Source: Gemmatimonadales bacterium (GTDB lineage Bacteria > Gemmatimonadota > Gemmatimonadetes > Gemmatimonadales > GWC2-71-9). From it: 45,146 nt of DNA. The position numbers and the translations under genes were made by a program. Below are positions 1 through 9,200 of this stretch, piece by piece (the stretch's first letter is position 1; the number at the start of each line of letters is the position of its first letter). The notes under the pieces are model-generated. The model ran no database searches and was not told the DNA's origin. It worked only from the letters and a program-made list of their open reading frames with translations. The stretch spans positions 1 through 45,146 of the forward strand of contig JACDBX010000079.1 in assembly GCA_013694695.1 (NCBI GenBank), written 5' to 3'.

Positions 1-518
1 CGGAATGAGTTGAACCACGCGACACCATGCGAATACTCCGGCTTGGCATTGCGCGGAAACGCGATCTCGTCGAGCAGCGCGCGCCGCTCGGCGTCGGTGG
101 CAGAAATGAAATCTTTCGTCGTGCTCCGGCGCATCTGGTGATCGAGCCATGCGAGTCCGCCACGGTGCGCCACGCGCATCCCCGGCTCGATATCGAGAAA
201 TGTGTCCATGAACTCCGGCACGGCGGCGTCGGTGGCCGACCCGCTGCGGTCGTCCTTCGGGATGATGTAATCGACGAGCATTTGCACTGTCTTCCATTCG
301 TGCTCGGTGTAGACCTTCGGATCGTAACGACCGCGGGCACGTCGGCGTGCGGCGTGGGCGATGGCAACGTCGCGGCTCACCTCGGCGGCGCGCGCGTTGG
401 TGGGCAGCGCGAATGCACCAGCGGTGGCAGCCATCGCAGCGAGGAGATCGCGGCGGTTCATGGTGCCGCTGCTGGCTGCGGCGGGAATGGTCGGCTCGTT
501 GTCGTCGTGGTTGCTCAC
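1..518 (-). CDS. Gluconate 2-dehydrogenase subunit 3 family protein, partial
   Basis: Small partner subunit expected to work with a GMC-type FAD dehydrogenase in the periplasm. The GTG start at 518 overlaps the stop of the upstream GMC gene (GTGA), so the two are translationally coupled. The N-terminus carries a Tat-like motif (MNRRDLLAAMAATAGAFALP, from about residue 20), followed by the family pattern 'YTEHEWKTVQMLVDYIIPKDD' in shorter blocks: a YTEHEW helix, then VDYIIPKDDRSGSATDAAVPEF. About 172 codons are visible and the 3' end lies outside the window. In known systems this subunit helps export or assemble the flavoprotein and link it to electron transfer; the substrate cannot be read from the sequence. 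Confidence 0.88.
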   Translation of the reverse strand, partial: MSNHDDNEPTIPAAASSGTMNRRDLLAAMAATAGAFALPTNARAAEVSRDVAIAHAARRRARGRYDPKVYTEHEWKTVQMLVDYIIPKDDRSGSATDAAVPEFMDTFLDIEPGMRVAHRGGLAWLDHQMRRSTTKDFISATDAERRALLDEIAFPRNAKPEYSHGVAWFNSF

Positions 519-2212
519 AGCTTGCCTACCTTCCGCTGGGCGGCGATGTGCCGGCTGGTGCGCATCGAGAGTGCGAGGATGGTCCATGTCGGGTTCTTGT
601 CGGCTTGGCTCACGAACGGCCCGCCGTCGGCGACGAAGAGATTGCGGCAGTCCCATGCGGCGCACTGACTGTTGAGTGCGCTGGTCTTCGGATCGTTGCC
701 CATGCGGACGGTGCCGAGTTCGTGGATGATCGATCCGCCGGTGGCGATCCCGTATCCCTGTTCCTTCGTCGGCATCGTCGACCGCACCTCTGCGCCCATC
801 TCGGCGAGCAGCGTGCGGAAGGTTTCCTGCATGTGTTTCACCTGATTGAGCTCGTGATCGCTCCACTTCCACGAGAAGCGCAGCACCGGGATCCCCCACT
901 GGTCGACCACGCGCGGGTCGAGTTCGCAGTAGGAATCTTCATTGGGGATCATCTCGCCGCGACCGGAGAAACCGATGGTGGCACCCCAGTACTTGCGGTA
1001 ATCGTTCTTGAGCGACGCGCCGTAGCCACCGCCGGGCGGGTAGTTGTGGATGCCGCCCATGAAGCCGTAGCCGGGCATCCCCATCCCGCCCCAGATCTCG
1101 ATGTGGTAGCCGCGCGGGAAATCGAGCTTCTTGTTGTCGACCCACCACGGCATGTAGAGGTGCGCACCGCCGACGCCGTCACAGTTGTGGCGCGGCTGGT
1201 CCATCAGCGCCGGGACGAATCCACCGACGTCGGTGCCGGTGGTGTCGGTGAGGTACTTCCCGACGATGCCACTCGAGTTGCCGATCCCCTGCGGGAACGC
1301 TGCGGACTTTGAGTTGAGCATGATCCGCGCCGATTCACATGCACTCGCGGCGAGTACCACGACGCGCGCTTCCGCCTTCTCCTCCTTGCCGGTCGCCTTG
1401 TCGATGAACAGCACGCCATCGGCGAGTCCATTGCGGCCGACAGTTACCTCGCGCGCCATCGCACCGGTGCGGATGGTGAGCCGGCCGGTCTGCAGGGCGG
1501 GGTGGATGAGGACGTTGGGCGACGAGAAGTTCGAGTTGGTGGCACAACCGCGATTGCACTGCCCGCAGTAGTGGCACGCCGGGCGGCCGTTGGTGGGGCG
1601 GGTAAGGATCGACAGCCGCGACGGGATGCAGGTCACCTGATGCTTGTCGGCGGCCTTTTTGACGAGGCGCTCCCAGCATCGCGGCTCGGGTGGCGGCTGG
1701 AAGTGGCCGTCGGGATGATTGCGGAGCCCTTCGTTGCTGCCGAAGATCCCGACCAGGCGATCGACGTCGTCGTAGTAGGGCTTGATCTCGTCGTAGGTGA
1801 ACGGCCAGTCGTCGCCGAGTCCGTCATTGCTACGGCGCTGGAAATCGTCCGGTCCGAAGCGCAGCGAGATGCGGCCCCAGTGGTTTGTGCGACCACCGAG
1901 CATCCGACCGCGCCACCAGGAGAAGCGGGTGCCGGGCGCGGTGGTGAACGGCTCGCCGGGAATGTTCCAGCCACCGATGCAGGCGTCGTGTTCGCCGAAC
2001 GGCCGGTCGGGCGTGCTCGCGCCGCGACGATCGGTTTCCCACGGGTTGGTGAACATGCTCGAATCGGTGGCGTTGTCCCACATCCCGCCGGCTTCGAGCA
2101 GCAGCACGCGGGCACCGGCGCGGGTCAGCTCGTAGGCGGCCATGCCGCCGCCGGCGCCGGAGCCGACAATGACCACGTCGTAGACGTCACGCTTTGGTGA
2201 TCGAAGGAACAT
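515..2212 (-). CDS. GMC family oxidoreductase (FAD-dependent sugar/alcohol dehydrogenase)
   Basis: Complete 565-residue flavoprotein. The FAD-binding Rossmann motif is at the N-terminus (DVVIVGSGAGGGMAAYEL, glycines near residues 17-22), followed by the ribose-binding acidic end of beta 2 (LLLEAGG). A cysteine-rich stretch near residue 215 (CHYCGQCNRGC) is typical of the sugar-oxidising GMC subgroup. The C-terminal GMC segment includes IHELGTVRMG and NPTWTILALSMR. It overlaps the subunit 3 gene by 4 nt and probably forms a two-gene operon with it. Family members oxidise sugar or alcohol hydroxyls, including C3 of glycosides, and pass electrons to cytochromes or quinones. The family is certain; the substrate is unknown. 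Confidence 0.92.
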   Translation of the reverse strand: MFLRSPKRDVYDVVIVGSGAGGGMAAYELTRAGARVLLLEAGGMWDNATDSSMFTNPWETDRRGASTPDRPFGEHDACIGGWNIPGEPFTTAPGTRFSWWRGRMLGGRTNHWGRISLRFGPDDFQRRSNDGLGDDWPFTYDEIKPYYDDVDRLVGIFGSNEGLRNHPDGHFQPPPEPRCWERLVKKAADKHQVTCIPSRLSILTRPTNGRPACHYCGQCNRGCATNSNFSSPNVLIHPALQTGRLTIRTGAMAREVTVGRNGLADGVLFIDKATGKEEKAEARVVVLAASACESARIMLNSKSAAFPQGIGNSSGIVGKYLTDTTGTDVGGFVPALMDQPRHNCDGVGGAHLYMPWWVDNKKLDFPRGYHIEIWGGMGMPGYGFMGGIHNYPPGGGYGASLKNDYRKYWGATIGFSGRGEMIPNEDSYCELDPRVVDQWGIPVLRFSWKWSDHELNQVKHMQETFRTLLAEMGAEVRSTMPTKEQGYGIATGGSIIHELGTVRMGNDPKTSALNSQCAAWDCRNLFVADGGPFVSQADKNPTWTILALSMRTSRHIAAQRKVGKL

Positions 2213-2605
2213 GGAATTGGCCTGACGATGGGGAGGAACGGTGAAGTTACGCGTTGGCGGGGTGGATATCCAGTAGAGTGCTGGGAGAGTTGAGTGGCTA
2301 AGGCGTTACTATGGTGGCGATTAGGATGCGGGAAGGTGTTTACGGTTGACCTCGGCCCACCGCCGGTCTCGGTAACAGGACAGCGGCAGACCTTACGCGC
2401 CCCACTCCTAGCATTCGAGAGCGGGCCTCGCCTACGCAGCCACACCCCCGCTGCTTACCGGGATTAGTCCACGTCGGTCGTGACGTATATCATTGATCGT
2501 CTGTGACTGTCGGGCCAAACCGAAATGTAACGCGGCGGGGCTTGGCAGGGTCAATGCCATGTCAGCGCACACTTCAAACTCTGGTCGCGCGACCAAGGAG
2601 ACATC
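2213..2605. other. Divergent intergenic region, no gene recognised
   Basis: 393 nt separate the minus-strand GMC gene from the plus-strand lipoprotein gene. No convincing coding frame, tRNA or strong inverted repeat was seen. It must hold divergent promoters, but no clear -35/-10 pair could be assigned. A strong Shine-Dalgarno (AAGGAG, 2595-2600) precedes the GTG start at 2606. Confidence 0.5.
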
Positions 2606-3064
2606 GTGCCAATCCATCTTCCCGCCCCTCGCAGTTCGATCGTTTTCGTGGTTGCCCTGCTCCTCGCAGCAGGCTGCCAGAGCGAGCCGGTCCTGCCCGC
2701 TGTGAGCGCGCGTGCGACTGCGTTCGCGCAAGCGATAGGCAATGACTCCCTCCGGATAACGATTGAAAACTCACACGAACGTGAGGTGTCAGTTTTCCTT
2801 TGCGCCACCAAGTTGCAAGCGTTGGGCTCGGCTGGCTGGACCGATATCCCGGAAGCCGGACCGCTCGGGTGCATCTATGGTGTGTCGGAGCCAATTATTG
2901 CGCCTGGAGCCGAGAGCACATTCACCATCGCCTATGCGTTCGGGCCGTCAACTGCGATGCGGCGAGCCGTGCTTTCGGTTGGTCTTGGCGGTCTTGGACG
3001 CGAATCCCGCCGCCTGGAGCCCACCGATTCCCTTCCCACTGCCCCGCTGGGCGAAGGACGTTGA
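2606..3064 (+). CDS. Small lipoprotein, function unknown
   Basis: 152 residues from a GTG start preceded by AAGGAG at 5-nt spacing. The N-terminus is a lipoprotein signal (SSIVFVVALLLAAGC, lipid-modified Cys near residue 24). The mature part is a compact domain with strands such as LRITIENSHEREVSVFLC and FTIAYAF, suggesting a small immunoglobulin-like or protease-inhibitor-like beta fold; this is inference from composition only. It lies 58 nt upstream of the signal sequence of the secreted protease gene on the same strand, so co-expression is likely. No family was recognised. Confidence 0.7.
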   Translation: MPIHLPAPRSSIVFVVALLLAAGCQSEPVLPAVSARATAFAQAIGNDSLRITIENSHEREVSVFLCATKLQALGSAGWTDIPEAGPLGCIYGVSEPIIAPGAESTFTIAYAFGPSTAMRRAVLSVGLGGLGRESRRLEPTDSLPTAPLGEGR

Positions 3065-3122
3065 GATGAAGTCTGTTTCCGGCCACAACGTCAGTCTCGG
3101 TCATTTTACCCCCAGAGGCAAC

Positions 3123-3251
3123 ATGCTGATCTTCTCCGCACGGGCGTACGTTTTCAGCTTCGTGGCAATTGGGTTGTCGGGTTGCTTTCTAACTCGACAT
3201 CAGACAGCGACACCGAGCAGTCGCCGATCTCAACAGCTTTTGTTAGCCTAG
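3123..3251 (+). other. Lipoprotein signal peptide out of frame with the downstream protease
   Basis: An ATG at 3123 with AGAGG 4 nt upstream begins a textbook lipoprotein signal (hydrophobic YVFSFVAIG, lipobox LSGC, Cys at residue 21). The frame then runs only to a stop at 3249-3251. The protease frame begins at the same point in another phase. Restoring one base right after the Cys codon (3185) would give LSGC-LSNSTSDSD continuous with the protease. This is probably the true start of the protease gene. Confidence 0.7.
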
Positions 3252-4435
3252 GCCGTGAACCGGGATTGACAGGACATGACGCAACGCTAGACAGCCTTGC
3301 TGCCGACCATCCCAACCTCACCGCATTGTACTGGGACAATGAGAATCGGCGACTAGTGGTTGCCTTAGACGACGCGGCGACCGGCCCCGAACTGACAAGT
3401 GCGCGCGATATTGGAAGTCGAGCAATGGTGGGCCACCGTGTAGAGGTTGCCACCGTGACGACGGTGGGACAGTATCGAATCCGCGACCTACTGCCATGGC
3501 GCCTCGCGGCGCGAAGTGCATTTACGATTGCCGGTGTTCAATCGGTCGGACTGGACGAGCGTGAGGGCAAGATCATTGTAGGTTTCATCAGCAGTTCTTC
3601 GCGTTCTGCCATCGAGAAACATCTACTCCAGTTAGGAATTCCAGCAGACGCGATCTCGCTGGTCGCAGAGCGGCCGGTAACGCTTCTCGCCACTGTGCGG
3701 GATCACAATCGCAATAAAATCGAAAGTGGTGTTCAGTTCGGATTCAGGGTGACAGCGTTCTTCCAGACAACATGCACCACTGGCGCGGACGCCATCTATT
3801 ATCCCTATTACGGGTTTGTAACCGCCGGCCATTGCTCAACCGGAGCAGCGAACGGCGTGAACAACAGCACGTGTATCTATCAGCATGATTTCACGGGTAG
3901 CAGCTGTGCAGGCGCCGAGTACGTTGGCGTTGAACATCTGGACACCCCGTACTTCTCGTGCAATGGCGGGGCCAACACCTGCAGGTACAGTGATGCCATG
4001 TACGTCCGCTACTCATCGTCATCGTTCTACGCTGGAAAAAAGGTTGCAGAAACGTCGCCAGTAGGTACGTCGGCGCCCGGTGGCCTGATGATCGCCCGGT
4101 ACCGCCTCTCCGCGGGCAGTTCAAATTTGACCCAGGGCCTCGTCGTCCGCAAGACAGGCAGCACCACCGGAACGACCGAAGGTTCGGTTGCTCAAACTTG
4201 TGTAGACAAGCTCGTCACGGGTGGCCAGATAAATTTGTGCCAAGATGTTGTGACGGGGTACTCCCGTGGCGGCGACAGCGGGTCACCTGTGTACTGGCCT
4301 GACGGGTTCGACTTCGGGAACCTCAACGCTGCCATTTACCACGCCGGAATTCTGTGGGGAGGTGATACTCTGGCTGGTCAGTGGTACGTAAGCCCATGGT
4401 CAGGTATTACTGCGGACTTGGGGGTTTGGTACTGA
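3182..4435 (+). CDS. Secreted S1-type serine protease with pro-domain (signal frameshifted)
   Basis: 417 residues as an open frame from TTG 3182. Residues about 20-170 look like an alpha-lytic/streptogrisin-type pro-region. The catalytic domain follows, with the His motif GFVTAGHC (H217), candidate Asp in SDAMYVRY (D271) and the Ser motif GGDSGSPVY (S366). Several cysteines suggest disulfides in an exported enzyme. No start with a ribosome site exists in this frame; the natural start is the lipoprotein signal at 3123 in the other frame, so either a 1-nt loss has inactivated export or the base is a sequencing error. A strong terminator lies downstream at 4550-4587. The family call is firm; functionality is doubtful. 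Confidence 0.8.
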   Translation: MLSNSTSDSDTEQSPISTAFVSLGREPGLTGHDATLDSLAADHPNLTALYWDNENRRLVVALDDAATGPELTSARDIGSRAMVGHRVEVATVTTVGQYRIRDLLPWRLAARSAFTIAGVQSVGLDEREGKIIVGFISSSSRSAIEKHLLQLGIPADAISLVAERPVTLLATVRDHNRNKIESGVQFGFRVTAFFQTTCTTGADAIYYPYYGFVTAGHCSTGAANGVNNSTCIYQHDFTGSSCAGAEYVGVEHLDTPYFSCNGGANTCRYSDAMYVRYSSSSFYAGKKVAETSPVGTSAPGGLMIARYRLSAGSSNLTQGLVVRKTGSTTGTTEGSVAQTCVDKLVTGGQINLCQDVVTGYSRGGDSGSPVYWPDGFDFGNLNAAIYHAGILWGGDTLAGQWYVSPWSGITADLGVWY

Positions 4436-4549
4436 GCTATCGTGGCTCCCTTCAGAAATGCTCTAGAACCACCGTGGATGTGAAGGTGGAAGCAATGTGA
4501 GTGACGGCGCTTTAGAATGGTTGGGGAGTTTAGAAAGCTCAAGCAAGTT

Positions 4550-4587
4550 CCCGGCCTCCCCGCTCGTGTCGAGGAGGCCGGGATTTT
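4550..4587 (+). terminator. Rho-independent terminator after the protease gene
   Basis: A perfect 10-bp inverted repeat, CCCGGCCTCC (4550-4559) and GGAGGCCGGG (4573-4582), encloses a 13-nt loop and is followed by ATTTT on the plus strand. It sits 115 nt after the protease stop and faces the correct way. It marks the boundary between the protease transcription unit and the IS remnant. Confidence 0.65.
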
Positions 4588-4607
4588 GAAGCACTCGGCG
4601 GTGTAGG

Positions 4608-5070
4608 ACCGCTCGGCATCCTCCAGGCTCCCGAACCGTCCGGGGAACGTCGCGTGATACTTGAGCGCCTTGAACTGCGCCTCGGAGCACGGGTTGTCGT
4701 TCGGTACATGCGGGCGCGAGTGACTGCGCGTGATCCCGAGCGCCACGAGCAGTTCGCTCACCGGCTTGCTTGTCATCGGCCGGCCGCAATCGGCGTGGAG
4801 GGTGAGGACCGCATCGTCGGGCAAGTCTTGGCTGTCGCGACACCACCGGAGCGGTTCCTTCGCCAGATCGCCGCGTTCGTGCGCCGCGAAGCGCCAGCCG
4901 ATCACGCAGCGACTGAACACATCGAGCACGACGTGGAGCGAATACCAGATGCCGCGCACCGGCCCGCGCAGCTTGGTGATGTCCCAGCTCCAGAGCTAGT
5001 TGGGCGCCGTGGATAGCAACTCCGCCTTCGCGTGCACGGGATGCTGCTCAGGTCGCCTGGAGGAGTTTTT
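4608..5070 (-). pseudogene. IS3-family transposase (OrfB, integrase core) remnant
   Basis: Minus-strand reading gives HPVHAKAELLSTAPN, then a TAG stop (4998-4996), then LWSWDITKLRGPVRG, the IS3 OrfB signature in which the stop replaces a usual Gln (CAG to TAG). The integrase core continues with the first Asp in LDVFSRCVIGW, HADCGRPMTSKPV with the second Asp, and NDNPCSEAQFKALKY with the Glu. After GSLEDAE the frame no longer matches the family (the WYNHEHRHSGIG segment is absent). The N-terminal DNA-binding part is also missing. It is therefore a dead fragment with a nonsense mutation and both ends lost. It abuts the type III Res remnant at about 5065. Confidence 0.85.
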
Positions 5071-5470
5071 TCACGACCCACAGCGCTTTCTCGATCAGGT
5101 CGCAGCAATCCTCGCCGGGGTGCTCGAGAACCTGCTCGTCGATACCATCCAGTACGCGCGGGTAACCGACTCAGCCAGAGGGGGCGAATGGGAGATGCGG
5201 CTCTTTGCTGAAGAAGAGCTCGTCGATTACCTGACCAGTCTCGAAGTTCGTGGGAGTGTCTACGATCGCATTCCTTACGATTTAGAAATTGAGCGCGAGT
5301 TTGCCCGGCAACTCGACGAGCGGGACGACATCCGTCTCTTCGTGAAGCTGCCGCGGTGGTTCACGGTGGACACTCCGCTGGGGGGATACAATTCCGATTG
5401 GGCAATCCTGAAAGAGGATGGGAAGGCCCTGTATCTGGCGCGCGAAACCAAGGGAACCCGGGCTACGCCG
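5062..5470 (+). pseudogene. Type III restriction enzyme Res subunit, C-terminal remnant
   Basis: About 136 codons match the C-terminal end of type III Res proteins: FHDPQRFLDQVAAILAGVLE, then DTIQYARV, then VYDRIPYDLEIEREFARQLD, then FVKLPRWFTVDTPLGGYNSD and WAILKEDGKALYLARETKG. That end carries the nuclease core (D..ExK type, with NSDWAI and RETKG). The helicase two-thirds of the protein is missing and the 3' end runs into unrelated sequence after RETKGTR. No mod partner gene is present. The IS3 fragment abuts its 5' edge, consistent with insertion followed by deletion. Confidence 0.82.
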
Positions 5471-5500
5471 CGACCGGCTGCTGACGTTTCACGAGGCGGC

Positions 5501-5530
5501 TTGACGGTTGTCTGTCATAAGTAGTACATT
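5501..5530 (+). promoter_or_regulatory. Promoter of phd-vapC-hsdR, probably leaderless
   Basis: TTGACG (5501-5506), an 18-nt spacer and TACATT (5525-5530) lie just before the antitoxin ATG at 5537, with six nt between the -10 box and ATG. Transcription should start at or next to the A of the start codon. The same geometry recurs before four other antitoxin genes in the window. Confidence 0.55.
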
Positions 5531-5536
5531 CTGGAA

Positions 5537-5824
5537 ATGAAGAAACCCAGGACCGTCACCAAGCGCGAACTCAACCAGCAGACCGCCCAGGTGCTCGCCG
5601 GGGTGCAGGTCGGCCGGTCGGTCGTGGTCACCGAGCGCGGCGTGCCACGCTGGCGGATTGAAGCGGTCGATGCGAGTTCGGCCGACCCGGTGGCTCGGCT
5701 GCTGGCCGACGGGCGGATTATCCCCGCGTCGGAAAACCCACCTCCCTGGCCCAAGCGTGAGAAGGCGCGATACTCCCCTGCCGAGGTCGACGCGCTCTAC
5801 GCGGAGTCGCGTGGAGACCGGTAG
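5537..5824 (+). CDS. Phd/YefM-family antitoxin
   Basis: 95 residues. The N-terminal half has the Phd fold pattern (TKRELNQQTAQVLAGVQVGR, then SVVVTERGVPRWRIEAV), which binds DNA and represses its own operon. The C-terminal half is the toxin-neutralising tail, rich in Pro and charged residues. The stop (5822-5824) is followed directly by the GTG start of the PIN toxin with no gap. It is the first gene of a three-gene run with vapC and hsdR. Confidence 0.88.
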   Translation: MKKPRTVTKRELNQQTAQVLAGVQVGRSVVVTERGVPRWRIEAVDASSADPVARLLADGRIIPASENPPPWPKREKARYSPAEVDALYAESRGDR

Positions 5825-6223
5825 GTGCGCTGGTATCTCGACGCCTCGGTGGCCCTCTACGCCATTCTCCCGGTGGACGAGCCGCGGGTGCACGCGTGGC
5901 TGGACGCCGTCGGGTCGAGAGGCGACCAAGTGCTCTCCTCCACCTTGCTGGAGCTCGAGCTGACCCGGACCCTGCGGCGCGAGGGGCTGAATCCCGCACG
6001 GGCGCGAGCCGTCCTCAAGCGGCTCGATCTGGTGAGCATCAACGATGGTGTGCTGCGCGTTGCCGCCTCCATTGAAACCCCGGTCAAGTCGCTCGACGCG
6101 ATCCACCTGGCCACCTGCTCCCTCCTCGGCGCCGGCGTGACGCTGGTCACCCACGATGCGAAGATGGCGGCGGCCGCAGCGTCGCTCGGGATCGACGCAC
6201 TCGACCCGCTCGCCCCCCGATGA
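5825..6223 (+). CDS. VapC-type PIN-domain ribonuclease toxin
   Basis: 132 residues from a GTG start directly after the antitoxin stop. PIN active-site acids are visible: WYLDASVAL (Asp near residue 6), LLELELTR (Glu), KSLDAIHLAT (Asp) and VTHDAKM (Asp). The family cleaves tRNA or rRNA when the antitoxin is degraded. Its last codon overlaps the ATG of hsdR (ATGA at 6220-6223), so translation of the restriction subunit is coupled to that of the toxin. The fold is intact and no defect is seen. Confidence 0.9.
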   Translation: MRWYLDASVALYAILPVDEPRVHAWLDAVGSRGDQVLSSTLLELELTRTLRREGLNPARARAVLKRLDLVSINDGVLRVAASIETPVKSLDAIHLATCSLLGAGVTLVTHDAKMAAAAASLGIDALDPLAPR

Positions 6224-9200
6224 CAGACACGCCCCGCCGCTACGAAGCCATCGCCTTCTCCGACGAAAGCACCGTCGTGGCGGAGTTCGTCGCCGATGCG
6301 GTGCGCGAGACCGGCTACCAGACCGAGGCGGAACTCGAGCGGCGGCTGATCCGCCAGCTCGAGCAACAGGCGTACGATCATCTGCGAATCGCCAGCGAGG
6401 CTGACCTGGTGGCGAACCTTCGCCTCCAGCTCGAACGCCTCAACCGGATCGAGTTCACCGACGACGAATGGGCGCGATTCTTCACCGGGTGCATCGCAGG
6501 TGCCAGCGACGGCATCGTCGACAAGACCGCCCGGATCCAGAGAGACCACGTTCAGCTCCTCACTCGGGACGACGGCACGGTCAAGAACGTGCCGTTGATC
6601 GACAAGAAGGACATCCACAACAACACCCTGCAGGTGGTCAACCAGTACGAAGCCGCCGGGCGGCGTGCCACGCGGTATGACGTCACCATCCTGGTCAACG
6701 GCCTGCCGATGGTCCACGTCGAGCTCAAGCGACGGGGCGTGGATCTCCGCGAGGCGTTCAACCAGATCGACCGCTACCAGCGGGATTCCTTCTGGGCCGG
6801 CTCCGGGTTGTTCCAGTACGTCCAGCTCTTCGTGATCAGCAACGGCACCCTCACCAAGTACTACAGCAATACCGTGCGGCAGGGGCACCTCGACGAGCAA
6901 CAGCGGAAGCGCGGTCGGAGGCATACCTCGAACTCGTACGCGTTCACCTCATGGTGGGCTGACGCCACGAATCGCCCGATCGAGGAGCTGCACGCCTTCG
7001 CCAAGACCTTCCTCGCCAGGCACGCGCTGCTCAACATTCTGACCAGATATTGCGTGTTCGACGTCGACCGGAAGTTGCTGGTGATGCGGCCGTACCAGAT
7101 CGCCGCGACCGAGAAGATCCTCCAGCGCATCGCGACCAGCACCAACCAACGGCAGCTGGGCCAGACCTTGGCAGGCGGTTACGTCTGGCACGCGACGGGA
7201 TCGGGCAAGACGCTGACCTCGTTCAAGGCAGCGCAGCTGGCCCGTGGGCTGGCAAGCATCGACAAGGTCCTGTTCGTGGTCGACCGCAAGGACCTCGACT
7301 ACCAGACCATGCGGGAGTACGACCGGTTCGAGAAGGGCGCTGCCAACTCGAATGCCTCGACCGCCAAGCTCAAGCAGCAGCTCGAAGATCCCGGCGCCCG
7401 GATCATCATCACCACGATCCAGAAGCTCGCCCGGTTTGTCGACGGCAATGCTCGCCATCCGATCTATGACCAGCATGTGGTGGTGATCTTCGATGAGTGC
7501 CATCGGTCGCAGTTCGGTGACATGCACCGGGAGATCACCCGGGCATTCAGGCACTATCACCTGTTCGGCTTCACCGGAACCCCGATCTTCGCCGCTAACG
7601 CCGGCACCGGCGGGGCGCCGCAGCTGCGCACCACCGAACAGGCGTTCGGCGAGCGGCTCCACACCTATACCATCGTCGACGCGATCAACGACAAGAACGT
7701 CCTGCCGTTCCGGATCGACTACATCAATACCATCCGGACCGGGTCGGACATCCGCGACAAGCAGGTGTCGGCGATCGACACCGAGCGGGCCCTCCTGGCC
7801 GCAGAGCGGATCGTCCAGGTGGTCGGTTACATCCGGGAACACTTCGACCAGAAGACCAAGCGTACCAGCAGTTATTCCCACGACGGCAAGCGGCTCCGCG
7901 GCTTCAACTCCCTCTTTGCCACCGCGTCGATCGAGGCCGCCAAGCGGTATTATGCTGAGTTCACGCGGCAGCAGCAGGAGCTGCCCGCGGCGCAGCGGCT
8001 CAAGATCGGCATGATCTATTCGTTCGCCGCCAATGAGGAGACGCCCGACGGACTCCTCGACGAGGAGGAGTTCGAGACTGCGGGTCTCGATCAGTCATCC
8101 CGCGACTTCCTGGACGGCGCGATCGCCGACTACAACGCGATGTTCGGTACTTCCTACGACACGTCGGCCGACAGATTCCAGAACTACTACAAGGATCTCT
8201 CGCTCCGCCTGAAGCAGCGAGAGCTCGACCTGGTGATCGTGGTGAACATGTTCCTGACCGGATTCGATGCCACGACCCTGAACACCCTCTGGGTGGACAA
8301 GAGCCTGCGGGCCCACGGTCTCATTCAGGCTTTCTCGCGCACCAACCGAATCCTCAATTCGGTCAAGACATACGGCAACATCATCTCGTTCCGGGATCTC
8401 GATCAGGCGACCAACGACGCCCTCGCGCTCTTCGGCAACAAGGACGCCAAGGGGATCGTCCTGCTCAAGCCGTACGCCGAGTACCATGACGAGTACGCCG
8501 CGCGGGTCGCAGAACTGCTGGAGCGCTTCCCACTCGGGCAGCCGATCATCGGTGAGGTCGCGCAGAAGGATTTCATCCGACTGTTCGGGGCAATCTTGCG
8601 GCTCCGGAACATCCTCACCGCGTTCGATGACTTCGCCGACGACGAGCTCCTGTCCGAACGGGATCATCAGGACTATCAGAGCGTCTACCTGAACCTGTAC
8701 GCCGATTTCCGAAGCCAGGCCGACGGCGAGAAGGAATCAATCCTCGAGGATCTGGTCTTCGAGATCGAGCTGATCAAGCAGGTCGAGGTCAACGTCGACT
8801 ACATCCTGATCCTGGTGGAGCAGTATCTCAGGGCGAAGGGGACCGGCGAGGACAGCGATATTCGCGCGACGATCGATCGCGCGGTCGCCTCCTCGCCGTC
8901 GCTCCGGAACAAGCGCGACCTGATTGAGCAGTTCGTCGATTCGGTAACGATCACCGACAAGGTTGATGCTGCCTGGAGTGCCTACATCTCCAGGAAGCGC
9001 GCTGAGGAGCTGGACCGGATCATCACCGAGGACGGGCTGAATGCCGACGCGACGCGGGCGTTTGTCGACAACGCGTTCCGTGACGGCGCCATTCCGTCGA
9101 CCGGGACCGCCATCACGAGGATCCTGCCGCCGGTGACCCGGTTCTCGGCCGAGGGCGGCCACGCCGAGCTGAAGCGCACGGTGCTGGAGAAGCTGGGAGC

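Noticed and set aside
3170-3200. Programmed ribosomal frameshift in the protease gene
   Set aside because: No X XXY YYZ heptamer or clear stimulatory stem follows; a single lost base explains the phase change more simply.
5857-7881. Long minus-strand frames opposite vapC and hsdR
   Set aside because: Shadows of the real genes caused by high third-position GC; no ribosome site or recognisable motif.
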